Source of the DNA: Auanema rhodensis
Taxonomy: Eukaryota > Nematoda > Chromadorea > Rhabditida > Rhabditidae
Length of the DNA stretch: 64,000 nt
Assembly (NCBI GenBank): GCA_964057225.1
Contig: OZ059894.1
Coordinates: forward strand, 22,598,476 to 22,662,475
Direction of reading: 5' to 3'
The notes below the pieces were generated by a model. The model searched no databases. It was not told where the DNA came from and saw only the letters and a program-made list of their open reading frames with translations. A program made the translations under genes and the position numbers. This document shows positions 10,501 to 24,631 of this stretch, one piece after another (the stretch's first letter is position 1; every line of letters starts with the position of its first letter).

Positions 10501-13500
10501 TTTTTAAGCTGCGTCGATCTGTGTTATCAGATTTGCGCTAGCTTAAAAATGCACCGAGATATCAACTGATATAAGTTCACACTTATATCCTCGATTTTCA
10601 CCCTGAAGAATTAATTTTTTCGTTGAATAACATTGTCCATCGTCTTTGCCTTGAAAAAAGCAATCTAAAAACATCTACTTTTTTCTAATTTATTTTGAAA
10701 TTTTTCGAAAAAATTTTTGTCAAAATGTTTTTGGAAGCAATGTTGAGTGTACATGGAAACTCAACATACACTAATGCATCATTTTTCAAACGATCATAAC
10801 TAATTTTTGTATTAAGCGTTTCTCAATGTAGTATAGTGCATTCGATGCGGATTTTTAAGCTGCGTCGATCTGTGTTATCAGATTTGCGCTAGCTTAAAAA
10901 TGCACCGAGATATCAACTGATATAAGTTCACACTTATATCCTCGATTTTCACCCTGAAGAATTAATTTTTTCGTTGAATAACATTGTCCATCGTCTTTGC
11001 CTTAAAAAAAGGAATCTAAAAACATCTACTTTTTGCTAATTTATTTTGAAATTTTTCGAAAAAATTTTTGTCAAAATGTTTTTGGAAGCAATGTTGAGTG
11101 TACATGGAAACTCAACATACACTAATGCATCATTTTTCAAACGATCATAACTAATTTTTGTATTAAGCGTTTCTCAATGTAGTATAGTGCATTCGATGCG
11201 GATTTGTAAGCTGCGTCGATCTGTGTTATCAGATTTGCGCTAGCTTAAAAATGCACCGAGATATCAACTGATATAAGTTCACACTTATATCCTCGATTTT
11301 CACCCTGAAGAATTGATTTTTTCGTTGAATAACATTGACCATCGTCTTTGCCTTGAAAAAAGCAATCTAAAAACATCTACTTTTTGCTAATTTATTTTGA
11401 AATTTTTCGAAAAAATTTTTGTCAAAATGTTTTTGGAAGCAATGTTGAGTGTACATGGAAACTCAACATACACTAATGCATCATTTTTCAAACGATCATA
11501 ACTAATTTTTGTATTAAGCGTTTCTCAATGTAGTATAGTGCATTCGATGCGGATTTTTAAGCTGCGTCGATCTGTGTTATCAGATTTGCGCTAGCTTAAA
11601 AATGCACCGAGATATCAACTGATATAAGTTCACACTTATATCCTCGATTTTCACCCTGAAGAATTAATTTTTTCGTTGAATAACATTGTCCATCGTCTTT
11701 GCCTTAAAAAAAGGAATCTAAAAACATCTACTTTTTGCTAATTTATTTTGAAATTTTTCGAAAAAATTTTTGTCAAAATGTTTTTGGAAGCAATGTTGAG
11801 TGTACATGGAAACTCAACATACACTAATGCATCATTTTTCAAACGATCATAACTAATTTTTGTATTAAGCGTTTCTCAATGTAGTATAGTGCATTCGATG
11901 CGGATTTGTAAGCTGCGTCGATCTGTGTTATCAGATTTGCGCTAGCTTAAAAATGCACCGAGATATCAACTGATATAAGTTCACACTTATATCCTCGATT
12001 TTCACCCTGAAGAATTAATTTTTTCGTTGAATAACATTGTCCATCGTCTTTGCCTTGAAAAAAGGAATTTAAAAACATCTACTTTTTGCTAAATTATTTT
12101 GAAATTTTTCGAAAAAATTTTTGTCAAAATGTTTTTGGAAGCAATGTTGAGTGTACATGGAAACTCAACATACACTAATGCATCATTTTTCAAACGATCA
12201 TAACTAATTTTTGTATTAAGCGTTTCTCAATGTAGTATAGTGCATTCGATGCGGATTTTTAAGCTGCGTCGATCTGTGTTATCAGATTTGCGCTAGCTTA
12301 AAAATGCACCGAGATAGCAACTGATATAAGTTCACACTTATATCCTCGATTTTCACCCTGAAGAATTAATTTTTTCGTTGAATAACATTGTCCATCGTCT
12401 TTGCCTTGAAAAAAGGAATCTAAAAACATCTGTTTTTTGCTAATTTATTTTGAAATGTTTCGAAAAAATTTTTGTCAAAATGTTTTTGGAAGCAATGTTG
12501 AGTGTACATGGAAACTCAACATACACTAATGCATCATTTTTCAAACGATCATAACTAATTTTTGTATTAAGCGTTTATCAATGTAGTATAGTGCATTCGA
12601 TGCGGATTTTTAAGCTGCGTCGATCTGTGTTATCAGATTTGCGCTAGCTGTAAAATGCACCGAGATATCAACTGATATAAGTTCACACTTATATCCTCGA
12701 TTTTCACCCTGAAGAATTAATTTTTTCGTTGAATAACATTGTCCATCGTCTTTGCCTTGAAAAAAGCAATCTAAAAACATCTACTTGTTGCTAATTTATT
12801 TTGAAATTTTTCGAAAAAATTTTTGTCAAAATGTTTTTGGAAGCAATGTTGAGTGTACATGGAAACTCAACATACACTAATGGATCATTTTTCAAACGAT
12901 CATAACTAATTTTTGTATTGAGCGTTTCTCAATGTAGTATAGTGCATTCGATGCGGATTTTTAAGCTGCGTCGATCTGTGTTATCAGATTTGCGCTAGCT
13001 TAAAAATGCACCGAGATATCAACTGATATAAGTTCACACTTATATCCTCGATTTTCACCCTGAAGAATTAATTTTTTCGTTGAATAACATTGTCCATCGT
13101 CTTTGCCTTGAAAAAAGCAATCTAAAAACATCTACTTTTTGCTAATTTATTTTGAAATTTTTCGAAAAAATTTTTGTCAAAATGTTTTTGGAAGCAATGT
13201 TGAGTGTACATGGAAACTCAACATACACTAATGCATCATTTTTCAAACGATCATAACTAATTTTTGTATTAAGCGTTTCTCAATGTAGTATAGTGCATTC
13301 GATGCGGATTTTTAAGCTGCGTCGTTCTGTGTTATCAGATTTGCGCTAGCTTAAAAATGCACCGAGATATCAACTGATATAAGTTCACACTTATATCCTC
13401 GATTTTCACCCTGAAGAATTGATTTTTTCGTTGAATAACATTGACCATCGTCTTTGCCTTGAAAAAAGGAATCTAAAAACATCTACTTTTTGCTAAATTA

Positions 13501-16497
13501 TTCTGAAATTTTTCGAAAAAATTTTTGTCAAAATGTTTTTGGAAGCAATGTTGAGTGTACATGGAAACTCAACATACACTAATGCATCATTTTTCAAACG
13601 ATCATAACTAATTTTTGTATTAAGCGTTTCTCAATGTAGTATAGTGCATTCGATGCGGATTTTTAAGCTGCGTCGATCTGTGTTATCAGATTTGCGCTAG
13701 CTTAACAATGCACCGAGATATCAACTGATATAAGTTCACACTTATATCCTCGATTTTCACCCTGAAGAATTAATTTTTTCGTTGAATAACATTGTCCATC
13801 GTCTTTGCCTTGAAAAAAGGAATCTAAAAACATCTACTTTTTGCTAAATTATTTTGAAGTTTTTCGAAAAAATTTTTGTCAAAATGTTTTTGGAAGCAAT
13901 GTTGAGTGTACATGGAAACTCAACATACACTAATGCATCATTTTTCAAACGATCATAACTAATTTTTGTATTAAGCGTTTCTCAATGTAGTATAGTGCAT
14001 TCGATGCGGATTTTTAAGCTGCGTCGATCTGTGTTATCAGATTTGCGCTAGCTTAACAATGCACCGAGATATCAACTGATATAAGTTCACACTTATATCC
14101 TCGATTTTCACCCTGAAGAATTAATTTTTTCGTTGAATAACATTGTCCATCGTCTTTGCCTTGAAAAAAGGAATCTAAAAACATCTACTTTTTGCTAAAT
14201 TATTTTGAAGTTTTTCGAAAAAATTTTTGTCAAAATGTTTTTGGAAGCAATGTTGAGTGTACATGGAAACTCAACATACACTAATGCATCATTTTTCAAA
14301 CGATCATAACTAATTTTTGTATTAAGCGTTTCTCCATGTAGTATATTGCATTCGATGCGGATTTTTAAGCTGCGTCGATCTGTGTTATCAGATTTGCGCT
14401 AGCTTAAAAATGCACCGAGATATCAACTGATATAAGTTCACACTTATATCCTCGATTTTCACCCTGAAGAATTAATTTTTTCGTTGAATAACATTGTCCA
14501 TCGTCTTTGCCTTGAAAAAAGGAATCTAAAAACATCTACTTTTTGCTAAATTATTTTGAAGTTTTTCGAAAAAATTTTTGTCAAAATGTTTTTGGAAGCA
14601 ATGTTGAGTGTACATGGAAACTCAACATACACTAATGCATCATTTTTCAAACGATCATAACTAATTTTTGTATTAAGCGTTTCTCAATGTAGTATATTGC
14701 ATTCAATGCGGATTTTTAAGCTGCGTCGATCTGTGTTATCAGATTTGCGCTAGCTTAAAAATGCACCGAGATATCAACTGATATAAGTTCACACTTATAT
14801 CCTCGATTTTCACCCTGAAGAATTGATTTTTTCGTTGAATAACATTGACCATCGTCTTTGCCTTGAAAAAAGAAATCTAAAAACATCTACTTTTTGCTAA
14901 ATTATTTTGAAATTTCTCGAAAAAATTTTTGTCAAAATGTTTTTGGAAGCAATGTTGAGTGTACATGGAAACTCAACATACACTAATGCATCATTTTTCA
15001 AACGATCATAACTAATTTTTGTATTAAGCGTTTCTCAATGTAGTATATTGCATTCAATGCGGATTTTTAAGCTGCGTCGATCTGTGTTATCAGATTTGCG
15101 CTAGCTTAAAAATGCACCGAGATATCAACTGATATAAGTTCACACTTATATCCTCGATTTTCACCCTGAAGAATTGATTTTTTCGTTGAATAACATTGAC
15201 CATCGTCTTTGCCTTGAAAAAAGGAATCTAAAAACATCTACTTTTTGCTAAATTATTCTGAAATTTTTCGAAAAAATTTTTGTCAAAATGTTTTTGGAAG
15301 CAATGTTGAGTGTACATGGAAACTCAACATACACTCATGCATCATTTTTCAAACGATCATAACTAATTTTTGTATTAAGCGTTTCTCAATGTAGTATATT
15401 GCATTCGATGCGGATTTTTAAGCTGCGTCGATCTGCGTTATCAGATTTGCGCTAGCTTAAAAATGCACCGAGATATCAACTGATATAAGTTCACACTTAT
15501 ATCCTCGATTTTCACCCTGAAGAATTGATTTTTTCGTTGAATAACATTGACCATCGTCTTTGCCTTGAAAAAAGGAATCTAAAAACATCTACTTTTTGCT
15601 AAATTATTCTGAAATTTTTCGAAAAAATTTTTGTCAAAATGTTTTTGGAAGCAATGTTGAGTGTACATGGAAACTCAACATACACTAATGCATCATTTTT
15701 CAAACGATCATAACTAATTTTTGTATTAAGCGTTTCTCAATGTAGTATAGTGCATTCGATGCGGATTTTTAAGCTGCGTCGATCTGTGTTATCAGATTTG
15801 CGCTAGCTTAACAATGCACCGAGATATCAACTGATATAAGTTCACACTTATATCCTCGATTTTCACCCTGAAGAATTGATTTTTTCGTTGAATAACATTG
15901 ACCATCGTCTTTGCCTTAAAAAAAGGAATCTAAAAACATCTACTTTTTGCTAAATTATTTTGAAATTTCTCGAAAAAATTTTTGTCAAAATGTTTTTGGA
16001 AGCAATGTTGAGTGTACATGGAAACTCAACATACACTAATGCATCATTTTTCAAACGATCATAACTAATTTTTGTATTAAGCGTTTCTCAATGTAGTATA
16101 GTGCATTCGATGCGGATTTTTAAGCTGCGTCGTTCTGTGTTATCAGATTTGCGCTAGCTTAAAAATGCACCGAGATATCAACTGATATAAGTTCACACTT
16201 ATATCCTCGATTTTCACCCTGAAGAATTGATTTTTTCGTTGAATAACATTGACCATCGTCTTTGCCTTGAAAAAAGGAATCTAAAAACATCTACTTTTTG
16301 CTAAATTATTCTGAAATTTTTCGAAAAAATTTTTGTCAAAATGTTTTTGGAAGCAATGTTGAGTGTACAAGGAAACTCAACATACACTAATGCATCATTT
16401 TTCAAACGATCATAACTAATTTTTGTATTAAGCGTTTCTCAATGTAGTATAGTGCATTCGATGCGGATTTTTAAGCTGCGTCGATCTGTGTTATCAG

Positions 16498-19400
16498 ATT
16501 TGCGCTAGCTTAACAATGCACCGAGATATCAACTGATATAAGTTCACACTTATATCCTCGATTTTCACCCTGAAGAATTAATTTTTTCGTTGAATAACAT
16601 TGTCCATCGTCTTTGCCTTGAAAAAAGGAATCTAAAAACATCTACTTTTTGCTAAATTATTTTGAAGTTTTCGAAAAAATTTTTGTCAAAATGTTTTTGG
16701 AAGCAATGTTGAGTGTACATGGAAACTCAACATACACTAATGCATCATTTTTCAAACGATCATAACTAATTTTTGTATTAAGCGTTTCTCAATGTAGTAT
16801 ATTGCATTCGATGCGGATTTTTAAGCTGCGTCGATCTGTGTTATCAGATTTGCGCTAGCTTAAAAATGCACCGAGATATCAACTGATATAAGTTCACACT
16901 TATATCCTCGATTTTCACCCTGAAGAATTAATTTTTTCGTTGAATAACATTGTCCATTGTCTTTGCCTTGAAAAAAGGAATCTAAAAACATCTACTTTTT
17001 GCTAAATTATTTTGAAGTTTTTCGAAAAAATTTTTGTCAAAATGTTTTTGGAAGCAATGTTGAGTGTACATGGAAACTCAACATACACTAATGCATCATT
17101 TTTCAAACGATCATAACTAATTTTTGTATTGAGCGTTTCTCAATGTAGTATATTGCATTCAATGCGGATTTTTAAGCTGCGTCGATCTGTGTTATCAGAT
17201 TTGCGCTAGCTTAAAAATGCACCGAGATATCAACTGATATAAGTTCACACTTATATCCTCGATTTTCACCCTGAAGAATTGATTTTTTCGTTGAATAACA
17301 TTGACCATCGTCTTTGCCTTGAAAAAAGGAATCTAAAAACATTTACTTTTTGCTAAATTATTCTGAAATTTTTCGAAAAAATTTTTGTCAAAATGTTTTT
17401 GGAAGCAATGTTGAGTGTACATGGAAACTCAACATACACTAATGCATCATTTTTCAAACGATCATAACTAATTTTTGTATTAAGCGTTTCTCAATGTAGT
17501 ATAGTGCATTCGATGCGGATTTTTAAGCTGCGTCGATCTGTGTTATCAGATTTGCGCTAGCTTAACAATGCACCGAGATATCAACTGATATAAGTTCACA
17601 CTTATATCCTCGATTTTCACCCTGAAGAATTAATTTTTTCGTTGAATAACATTGTCCATCGTCTTTGCCTTGAAAAAAGGAATCTAAAAACATCTACTTT
17701 TTGCTAAATTATTTTGAAGTTTTTCGAAAAAATTTTTGTCAAAATGTTTTTGGAAGCAATGTTGAGTGTACATGGAAACTCAACATACACTAATGCATCA
17801 TTTTTCAAACGATCATAACTAATTTTTGTATTAAGCGTTTCTCAATGTAGTATAGTGCATTCGATGCGGATTTTTAAGCTGCGTCGATCTGTGTTATTAG
17901 ATTTGCGCTAGCTTAAAAATGCACCGAGATATCAACTGATATAAGTTCACACTTATATCCTCGATTTTCACCCTGAAGAATTAATTTTTTCGTTGAATAA
18001 CATTGACCATCGTCTTTGCCTTGAAAAAAGGAATCTAAAAACATCTACTTTTTGCTAAATTATTCTGAAATTTTTCGAAAAAATTTTTGTCAAAATGTTT
18101 TTGGAAGCAATGTTGAGTGTACATGGAAACTCAACATACACTAATGCATCATTTTTCAAACGATCATAACTAATTTTTGTATTAAGCGTTTCTCAATGTA
18201 GTATAGTGCATTCGATGCGGATTTTTAAGCTGCGTCGATCTGTGTTATCAGATTTGCGCTAGCTTAACAATGCACCGAGATATCAACTGATATAAGTTCA
18301 CACTTATATCCTCGATTTTCACCCTGAAGAATTAATTTTTTCGTTGAATAACATTGTCCATCGTCTTTGCCTTGAAAAAAGGAATCTAAAAACATCTACT
18401 TTTTGCTAAATTATTTTGAAGTTTTCGAAAAAAGTTTTGTCAAAATGTTTTTGGAAGCAATGTTGAGTGTACATGGAAACTCAACATACACTAATGCATC
18501 ATTTTTCAAACGATCATAACTAATTTTTGTATTAAGCGTTTCTCAATGTAGTATATTGCATTCGATGCGGATTTTTAAGCTGCGTCGATCTGTGTTATCA
18601 GATTTGCGCTAGCTTAAAAATGCACCGAGATATCAACTGATATAAGTTCACACTTATATCCTCGATTTTCACCCTGAAGAATTAATTTTTTCGTTGAATA
18701 ACATTGTCCATTGTCTTTGCCTTGAAAGAAGGAATCTAAAAACATCTACTTTTTGCTAAATTATTTTGAAGTTTTTCGAAAAAATTTTTGTCAAAATGTT
18801 TTTGGAAGCAATGTTGAGTGTACATGGAAACTCAACATACACTAATGCATCATTTTTCAAACGATCATAACTAATTTTTGTATTAAGCGTTTCTCAATGT
18901 AGTATATTGCATTCAATGCGGATTTTTAAGCTGCGTCGATCTGTGTTATCAGATTTGCGCTAGCTTAAAAATGCACCGAGATATCAACTGATATAAGTTC
19001 ACACTTATATCCTCGATTTTCACCCTGAAGAATTGATTTTTTCGTTGAATAACATTGACCATCGTCTTTGCCTTGAAAAAAGGAATCTAAAAACATCTAC
19101 TTTTTGCTAAATTATTCTGAAATTTTTCGAAAAAATTTTTGTCAAAATGTTTTTGGAAGCAATGTTGAGTGTACATGGAAACTCAACATACACTAATGCA
19201 TCATTTTTCAAACGATCATAACTAATTTTTGTATTAAGCGTTTCTCAATGTAGTATAGTGCATTCGATGCGGATTTTTAAGCTGCGTCGATCTGTGTTAT
19301 CAGATTTGCGCTAGCTTAACAATGCACCGAGATATCAACTGATATAAGTTCACACTTATATCCTCGATTTTCACCCTGAAGAATTAATTTTTTCGTTGAA

Positions 19401-19654
19401 TAACATTGTCCATCGTCTTTGCCTTGAAAAAAGGAATCTAAAAACATCTACTTTTTGCTAAATTATTTTGAAGTTTTTCGAAAAAATTTTTGTCAAAATG
19501 TTTTTGGAAGCAATGTTGAGTGTACATGGAAACTCAACATACACTAATGCATCATTTTTCAAACGATCATAACTAATTTTTGTATTAAGCGTTTCTCAAT
19601 GTAGTATAGTGCATTCGATGCGGATTTTTAAGCTGCGTCGATCTGTGTTATTAG
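16498..19654 (+). repeat. 5-unit-spaced duplication sharing a 1-bp deletion
   Basis: The four units 16498-17900 recur at 18252-19654, an offset of 1,754 bp (five units less one base). Shared markers in order are: 'cttaacaatgc' with 'gaagttttcg' (a one-base deletion giving a 350-bp unit), a 'tccattg' plus 'gtatattgcattcaatg' unit, a G83/A106/C165 unit, and a second 'cttaacaatgc' unit ending in 'gttattag'. The shared deletion is strong evidence of common descent. The fifth unit differs (A106 type at 17901, 'aatgg' type at 19655). A further 'gttattag' lies 1,755 bp on, near 21400. The second 350-bp unit also has 'aaaagttttg'. Confidence 0.82.
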
Positions 19655-21409
19655 ATTTGCGCTAGCTTAAAAATGCACCGAGATATCAACTGATATAAGT
19701 TCACACTTATATCCTCGATTTTCACCCTGAAGAATTAATTTTTTCGTTGAATAACATTGTCCATCGTCTTTGCCTTGAAAAATGGAATCTAAAAACATCT
19801 ACTTTTTGCTAAATTATTTTGAAATTTTTCGAAAAAATTTTTGTCAAAATGTTTTTGGAAGCAATGTTGAGTGTACATGGAAACTCAACATACACTAATG
19901 CATCATTTTTCAAACGATCATAACTAATTTTTGTATTGAGCGTTTCTCAATGTAGTATAGTGCATTCGATGCGGATTTTTAAGCTGCGTCGATCTGTGTT
20001 ATCAGATTTGCGCTAGCTTAAAAATGCACCGAGATATCAACTGATATAAGTTCACACTTATATCCTCGATTTTCACCCTGAAGAATTAATTTTTTCGTTG
20101 AATAACATTGTCCATCGTCTTTGCCTTGAAAAAAGGAATCTAAAAACATCTACTTTTTGCTAAATTATTTTGAAATTTCTCGAAAAAATTTTTGTCAAAA
20201 TGTTTTTGGAAGCAATGTTGAGTGTACATGGAAACTCAACATACACTAATGCATCATTTTTCAAACGATCATAACTAATTTTTGTATCAAGCGTTTCTCA
20301 ATGTAGTATAGTGCATTCGATGCGGATTTTTAAGCTGCGTCGTTCTGTGTTATCAGATTTGCGCTAGCTTAAAAATGCACCGAGATATCAACTGATATAA
20401 GTTCACACTTATATCCTCGATTTTCACCCTGAAGAATTGATTTTTTCGTTGAATAACATTGACCATCGTCTTTGCCTTGAAAAAAGGAATCTAAAAACAT
20501 CTACTTTTTGCTAAATTATTTTGAAATTTCTCGAAAAAATTTTTGTCAAAATGTTTTTGGAAGCAATGTTGAGTGTACATGGAAACTCAACATACACTAA
20601 TGCATCATTTTTCAAACGATCATAACTAATTTTTGTATCAAGCGTTTCTCAATGTAGTATAGTGCATTCGATGCGGATTTTTAAGCTGCGTCGTTCTGTG
20701 TTATCAGATTTGCGCTAGCTTAAAAATGCACCGAGATATCAACTGATATAAGTTCACACTTATATCCTCGATTTTCACCCTGAAGAATTGATTTTTTCGT
20801 TGAATAACATTGACCATCGTCTTTGCCTTGAAAAAAGGAATCTAAAAACATCTACTTTTTGCTAAATTATTCTGAAATTTTTCGAAAAAATTTTTGTCAA
20901 AATGTTTTTGGAAGCAATGTTGAGTGTACATGGAAACTCAACATACACTAATGCATCATTTTTCAAACGATCATAACTAATTTTTGTATTAAGCGTTTCT
21001 CAATGTAGTATAGTGCATTCGATGCGGATTTTTAAGCTGCGTCGATCTGTGTTATCAGATTTGCGCTAGCTTAACAATGCACCGAGATATCAACTGATAT
21101 AAGTTCACACTTATATCCTCGATTTTCACCCTGAAGAATTAATTTTTTCGTTGAATAACATTGTCCATCGTCTTTGCCTTGAAAAAAGGAATCTAAAAAC
21201 ATCTACTTTTTGCTAAATTATTCTGAAATTTTTCGAAAAAATTTTTGTCAAAATGTTTTTGGAAGCAATGTTGAGTGTACATGGAAACTCAACATACACT
21301 AATGCATCATTTTTCAAACGATCATAACTAATTTTTGTATTAAGCGTTTCTCAATGTAGTATAGTGCATTCGATGCGGATTTTTAAGCTGCGTCGATCTG
21401 TGTTATTAG

Positions 21410-24400
21410 ATTTGCGCTAGCTTAAAAATGCACCGAGATATCAACTGATATAAGTTCACACTTATATCCTCGATTTTCACCCTGAAGAATTAATTTTTTC
21501 GTTGAATAACATTGTCCATCGTCTTTGCCTTGAAAAATGGAATCTAAAAACATCTACTTTTTGCTAAATTATTTTGAAATTTTTCGAAAAAATTTTTGTC
21601 AAAATGTTTTTGGAAGCAATGTTGAGTGTACATGGAAACTCAACATACACTAATGCATCATTTTTCAAACGATCATAACTAATTTTTGTATTAAGCGTTT
21701 CTCAATGTAGTATAGTGCATTCGATGCGGATTTTTAAGCTGCGTCGATCTGTGTTATCAGATTTGCGCTAGCTTAAAAATGCACCGAGATATCAACTGAT
21801 ATAAGTTCACACTTATATCCTCGATTTTCACCCTGAAGAATTAATTTTTTCGTTGAATAACATTGTCCATCGTCTTTGCCTTGAAAAAAACGAATCTAAA
21901 AACATCTACTTTTTGCTAAATTATTTTGAAATTTCTCGAAAAAATTTTTGTCAAAATGTTTTTGGAAGCAATGTTGAGTGTACATGGAAACTCAACATAC
22001 ACTAATGCATCATTTTTCAAACGATCATAACTAATTTTTGTATTAAGCGTTTCTCAATGTAGTATAGTGCATTCGATGCGGATTTTTAAGCTGCGTCGTT
22101 CTGTGTTATCAGATTTGCGCTAGCTTAAAAATGCACCGAGATATCAACTGATATAAGTTCACACTTATATCCTCGATTTTCACCCTGAAGAATTAATTTT
22201 TTCGTTGAATAACATTGTCCATCGTCTTTGCCTTGAAAAAAGGAATCTAAAAACATCTACTTTTTGCTAAATTATTTTGAAATTTCTCGAAAAAATTTTT
22301 GTCAAAATGTTTTTGGAAGCAATGTTGAGTGTACATGGAAACTCAACATACACTAATGCATCATTTTTCAAACGATCATAACTAATTTTCGTATTGAGCG
22401 TTTCTCAATGTAGTATAGTGCATTCGATGCGGATTTTTAAGCTGCGTCGATCTGTGTTATCAGATTTGCGCTAGCTTAAAAATGCACCGAGATATCAACT
22501 GATATAAGTTCACACTTATATCCTCGATTTTCACCCTGAAGAATTAATTTTTTCGTTGAATAACATTGACCATCGTCTTTGCCTTGAAAAAAGGAATCTA
22601 AAAACATCTACTTTTTGCTAAATTATTCTGAAATTTTTCGAAAAAATTTTTGTCAAAATGTTTTTGGAAGCAATGTTGAGTGTACATGGAAACTCAACAT
22701 ACACTAATGCATCATTTTTCAAACGATCATAACTAATTTTTGTATTAAGCGTTTCTCAATGTAGTATAGTGCATTCGATGCGGATTTTTAAGCTGCGTCG
22801 ATCTGTGTTATCAGATTTGCGCTAGCTTAAAAATGCACCGAGATATCAACTGATATAAGTTCACACTTATATCCTCGATTTTCACCCTGAAGAATTAATT
22901 TTTTCGTTGAATAACATTGTCCATCGTCTTTGCCTTGAAAAATGGAATCTAAAAACATCTACTTTTTGCTAAATTATTTTGAAATTTTTCGAAAAAATTT
23001 TTGTCAAAATGTTTTTGGAAGCAATGTTGAGTGTACATGGAAACTCAACATACACTAATGCATCATTTTTCAAACGATCATAACTAATTTTTGTATTAAG
23101 CGTTTCTCAATGTAGTATAGTGCATTCGATGCGGATTTTTAAGCTGCGTCGATCTGTGTTATCAGATTTGCGCTAGCTTAAAAATGCACCGAGATATCAA
23201 CTGATATAAGTTCACACTTATATCCTCGATTTTCACCCTGAAGAATTAATTTTTTCGTTGAATAACATTGACCATCGTCTTTGCCTTGAAAAAAGGAATC
23301 TAAAAACATCTACTTTTTGCTAAATTATTCTGAAATTTTTCGAAAAAATTTTTGTCAAAATGTTTTTGGAAGCAATGTTGAGTGTACATGGAAACTCAAC
23401 ATACACTAATGCATCATTTTTCAAACGATCATAACTAATTTTTGTATTAAGCGTTTCTCAATGTAGTATAGTGCATTCGATGCGGATTTTTAAGCTGCGT
23501 CGATCTGTGTTATCAGATTTGCGCTAGCTTAAAAATGCACCGAGATATCAACTGATATAAGTTCACACTTATATCCTCGATTTTCACCCTGAAGAATTAA
23601 TTTTTTCGTTGAATAACATTGTCCATCGTCTTTGCCTTGAAAAATGGAATCTAAAAACATCTACTTTTTGCTAAATTATTTTGAAATTTTTCGAAAAAAT
23701 TTTTGTCAAAATGTTTTTGGAAGCAATGTTGAGTGTACATGGAAACTCAACATACACTAATGCATCATTTTTCAAACGATCATAACTAATTTTTGTATTA
23801 AGCGTTTCTCAATGTAGTATAGTGCATTCGATGCGGATTTTTAAGCTGCGTCGATCTGTGTTATCAGATTTGCGCTAGCTTAAAAATGCACCGAGATATC
23901 AACTGATATAAGTTCACACTTATATCCTCGATTTTCACCCTGAAGAATTAATTTTTTCGTTGAATAACATTGTCCATCGTCTTTGCCTTGAAAAAAACGA
24001 ATCTAAAAACATCTACTTTTTGCTAAATTATTTTGAAATTTCTCGAAAAAATTTTTGTCAAAATGTTTTTGGAAGCAATGTTGAGTGTACATGGAAACTC
24101 AACATACACTAATGCATCATTTTTCAAACGATCATAACTAATTTTTGTATTAAGCGTTTCTCAATGTAGTATAGTGCATTCGATGCGGATTTTTAAGCTG
24201 CGTCGTTCTGTGTTATCAGATTTGCGCTAGCTTAAAAATGCACCGAGATATCAACTGATATAAGTTCACACTTATATCCTCGATTTTCACCCTGAAGAAT
24301 TAATTTTTTCGTTGAATAACATTGTCCATCGTCTTTGCCTTGAAAAAAGGAATCTAAAAACATCTACTTTTTGCTAAATTATTTTGAAATTTCTCGAAAA

Positions 24401-24570
24401 AATTTTTGTCAAAATGTTTTTGGAAGCAATGTTGAGTGTACATGGAAACTCAACATACACTAATGCATCATTTTTCAAACGATCATAACTAATTTTTGTA
24501 TTAAGCGTTTCTCAATGTAGTATAGTGCATTCGATGCGGATTTTTAAGCTGCGTCGATCTGTGTTATCAG
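21410..24570 (+). repeat. 6-unit-spaced duplication with 352-bp units
   Basis: The units starting at 21410 ('aatggaatc'), 21761 (352 bp, 'gaaaaaaacgaatc', T338) and 22113 (C174) recur at 23517, 23868 and 24220, an offset of 2,107 bp. Inside the block, the pair 22464-23165 (an A106/C165 unit then an 'aatgg' unit) is itself repeated as 23166-23867. The shared one-base insertion in the 352-bp units supports descent by copying. Confidence 0.78.
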
Positions 24571-24631
24571 ATTTGCGCTAGCTTAAAAATGCACCGAGAT
24601 ATCAACTGATATAAGTTCACACTTATATCCT

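Larger units (their letters stand above)
1..13338 (+). repeat. Left arm zone I: T159 subfamily, 38 units
   Basis: Thirty-eight units, all exactly 351 bp. Most carry T at unit position 159 ('gctaattta'), which is not seen in zones II and III or in the right arm. Exceptions with A159 start at 703, 4564, 5968 and 11935. Other markers are 'gcaatc' versus 'ggaatc' near position 130, G or C at 247 (ggatc/gcatc), 'cttgttgc' units, a 'gttttttgc...aaatgtttcg' type scattered from 6.4 to 12.5 kb, and G at 325 ('atttgtaag') in units near 4.5, 5.6, 5.9, 7.0, 8.0, 11.2 and 11.9 kb. Interleaving of these types shows repeated block duplication. The zone boundary is my choice: from 13339 on all units carry A159. 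Confidence 0.8.
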
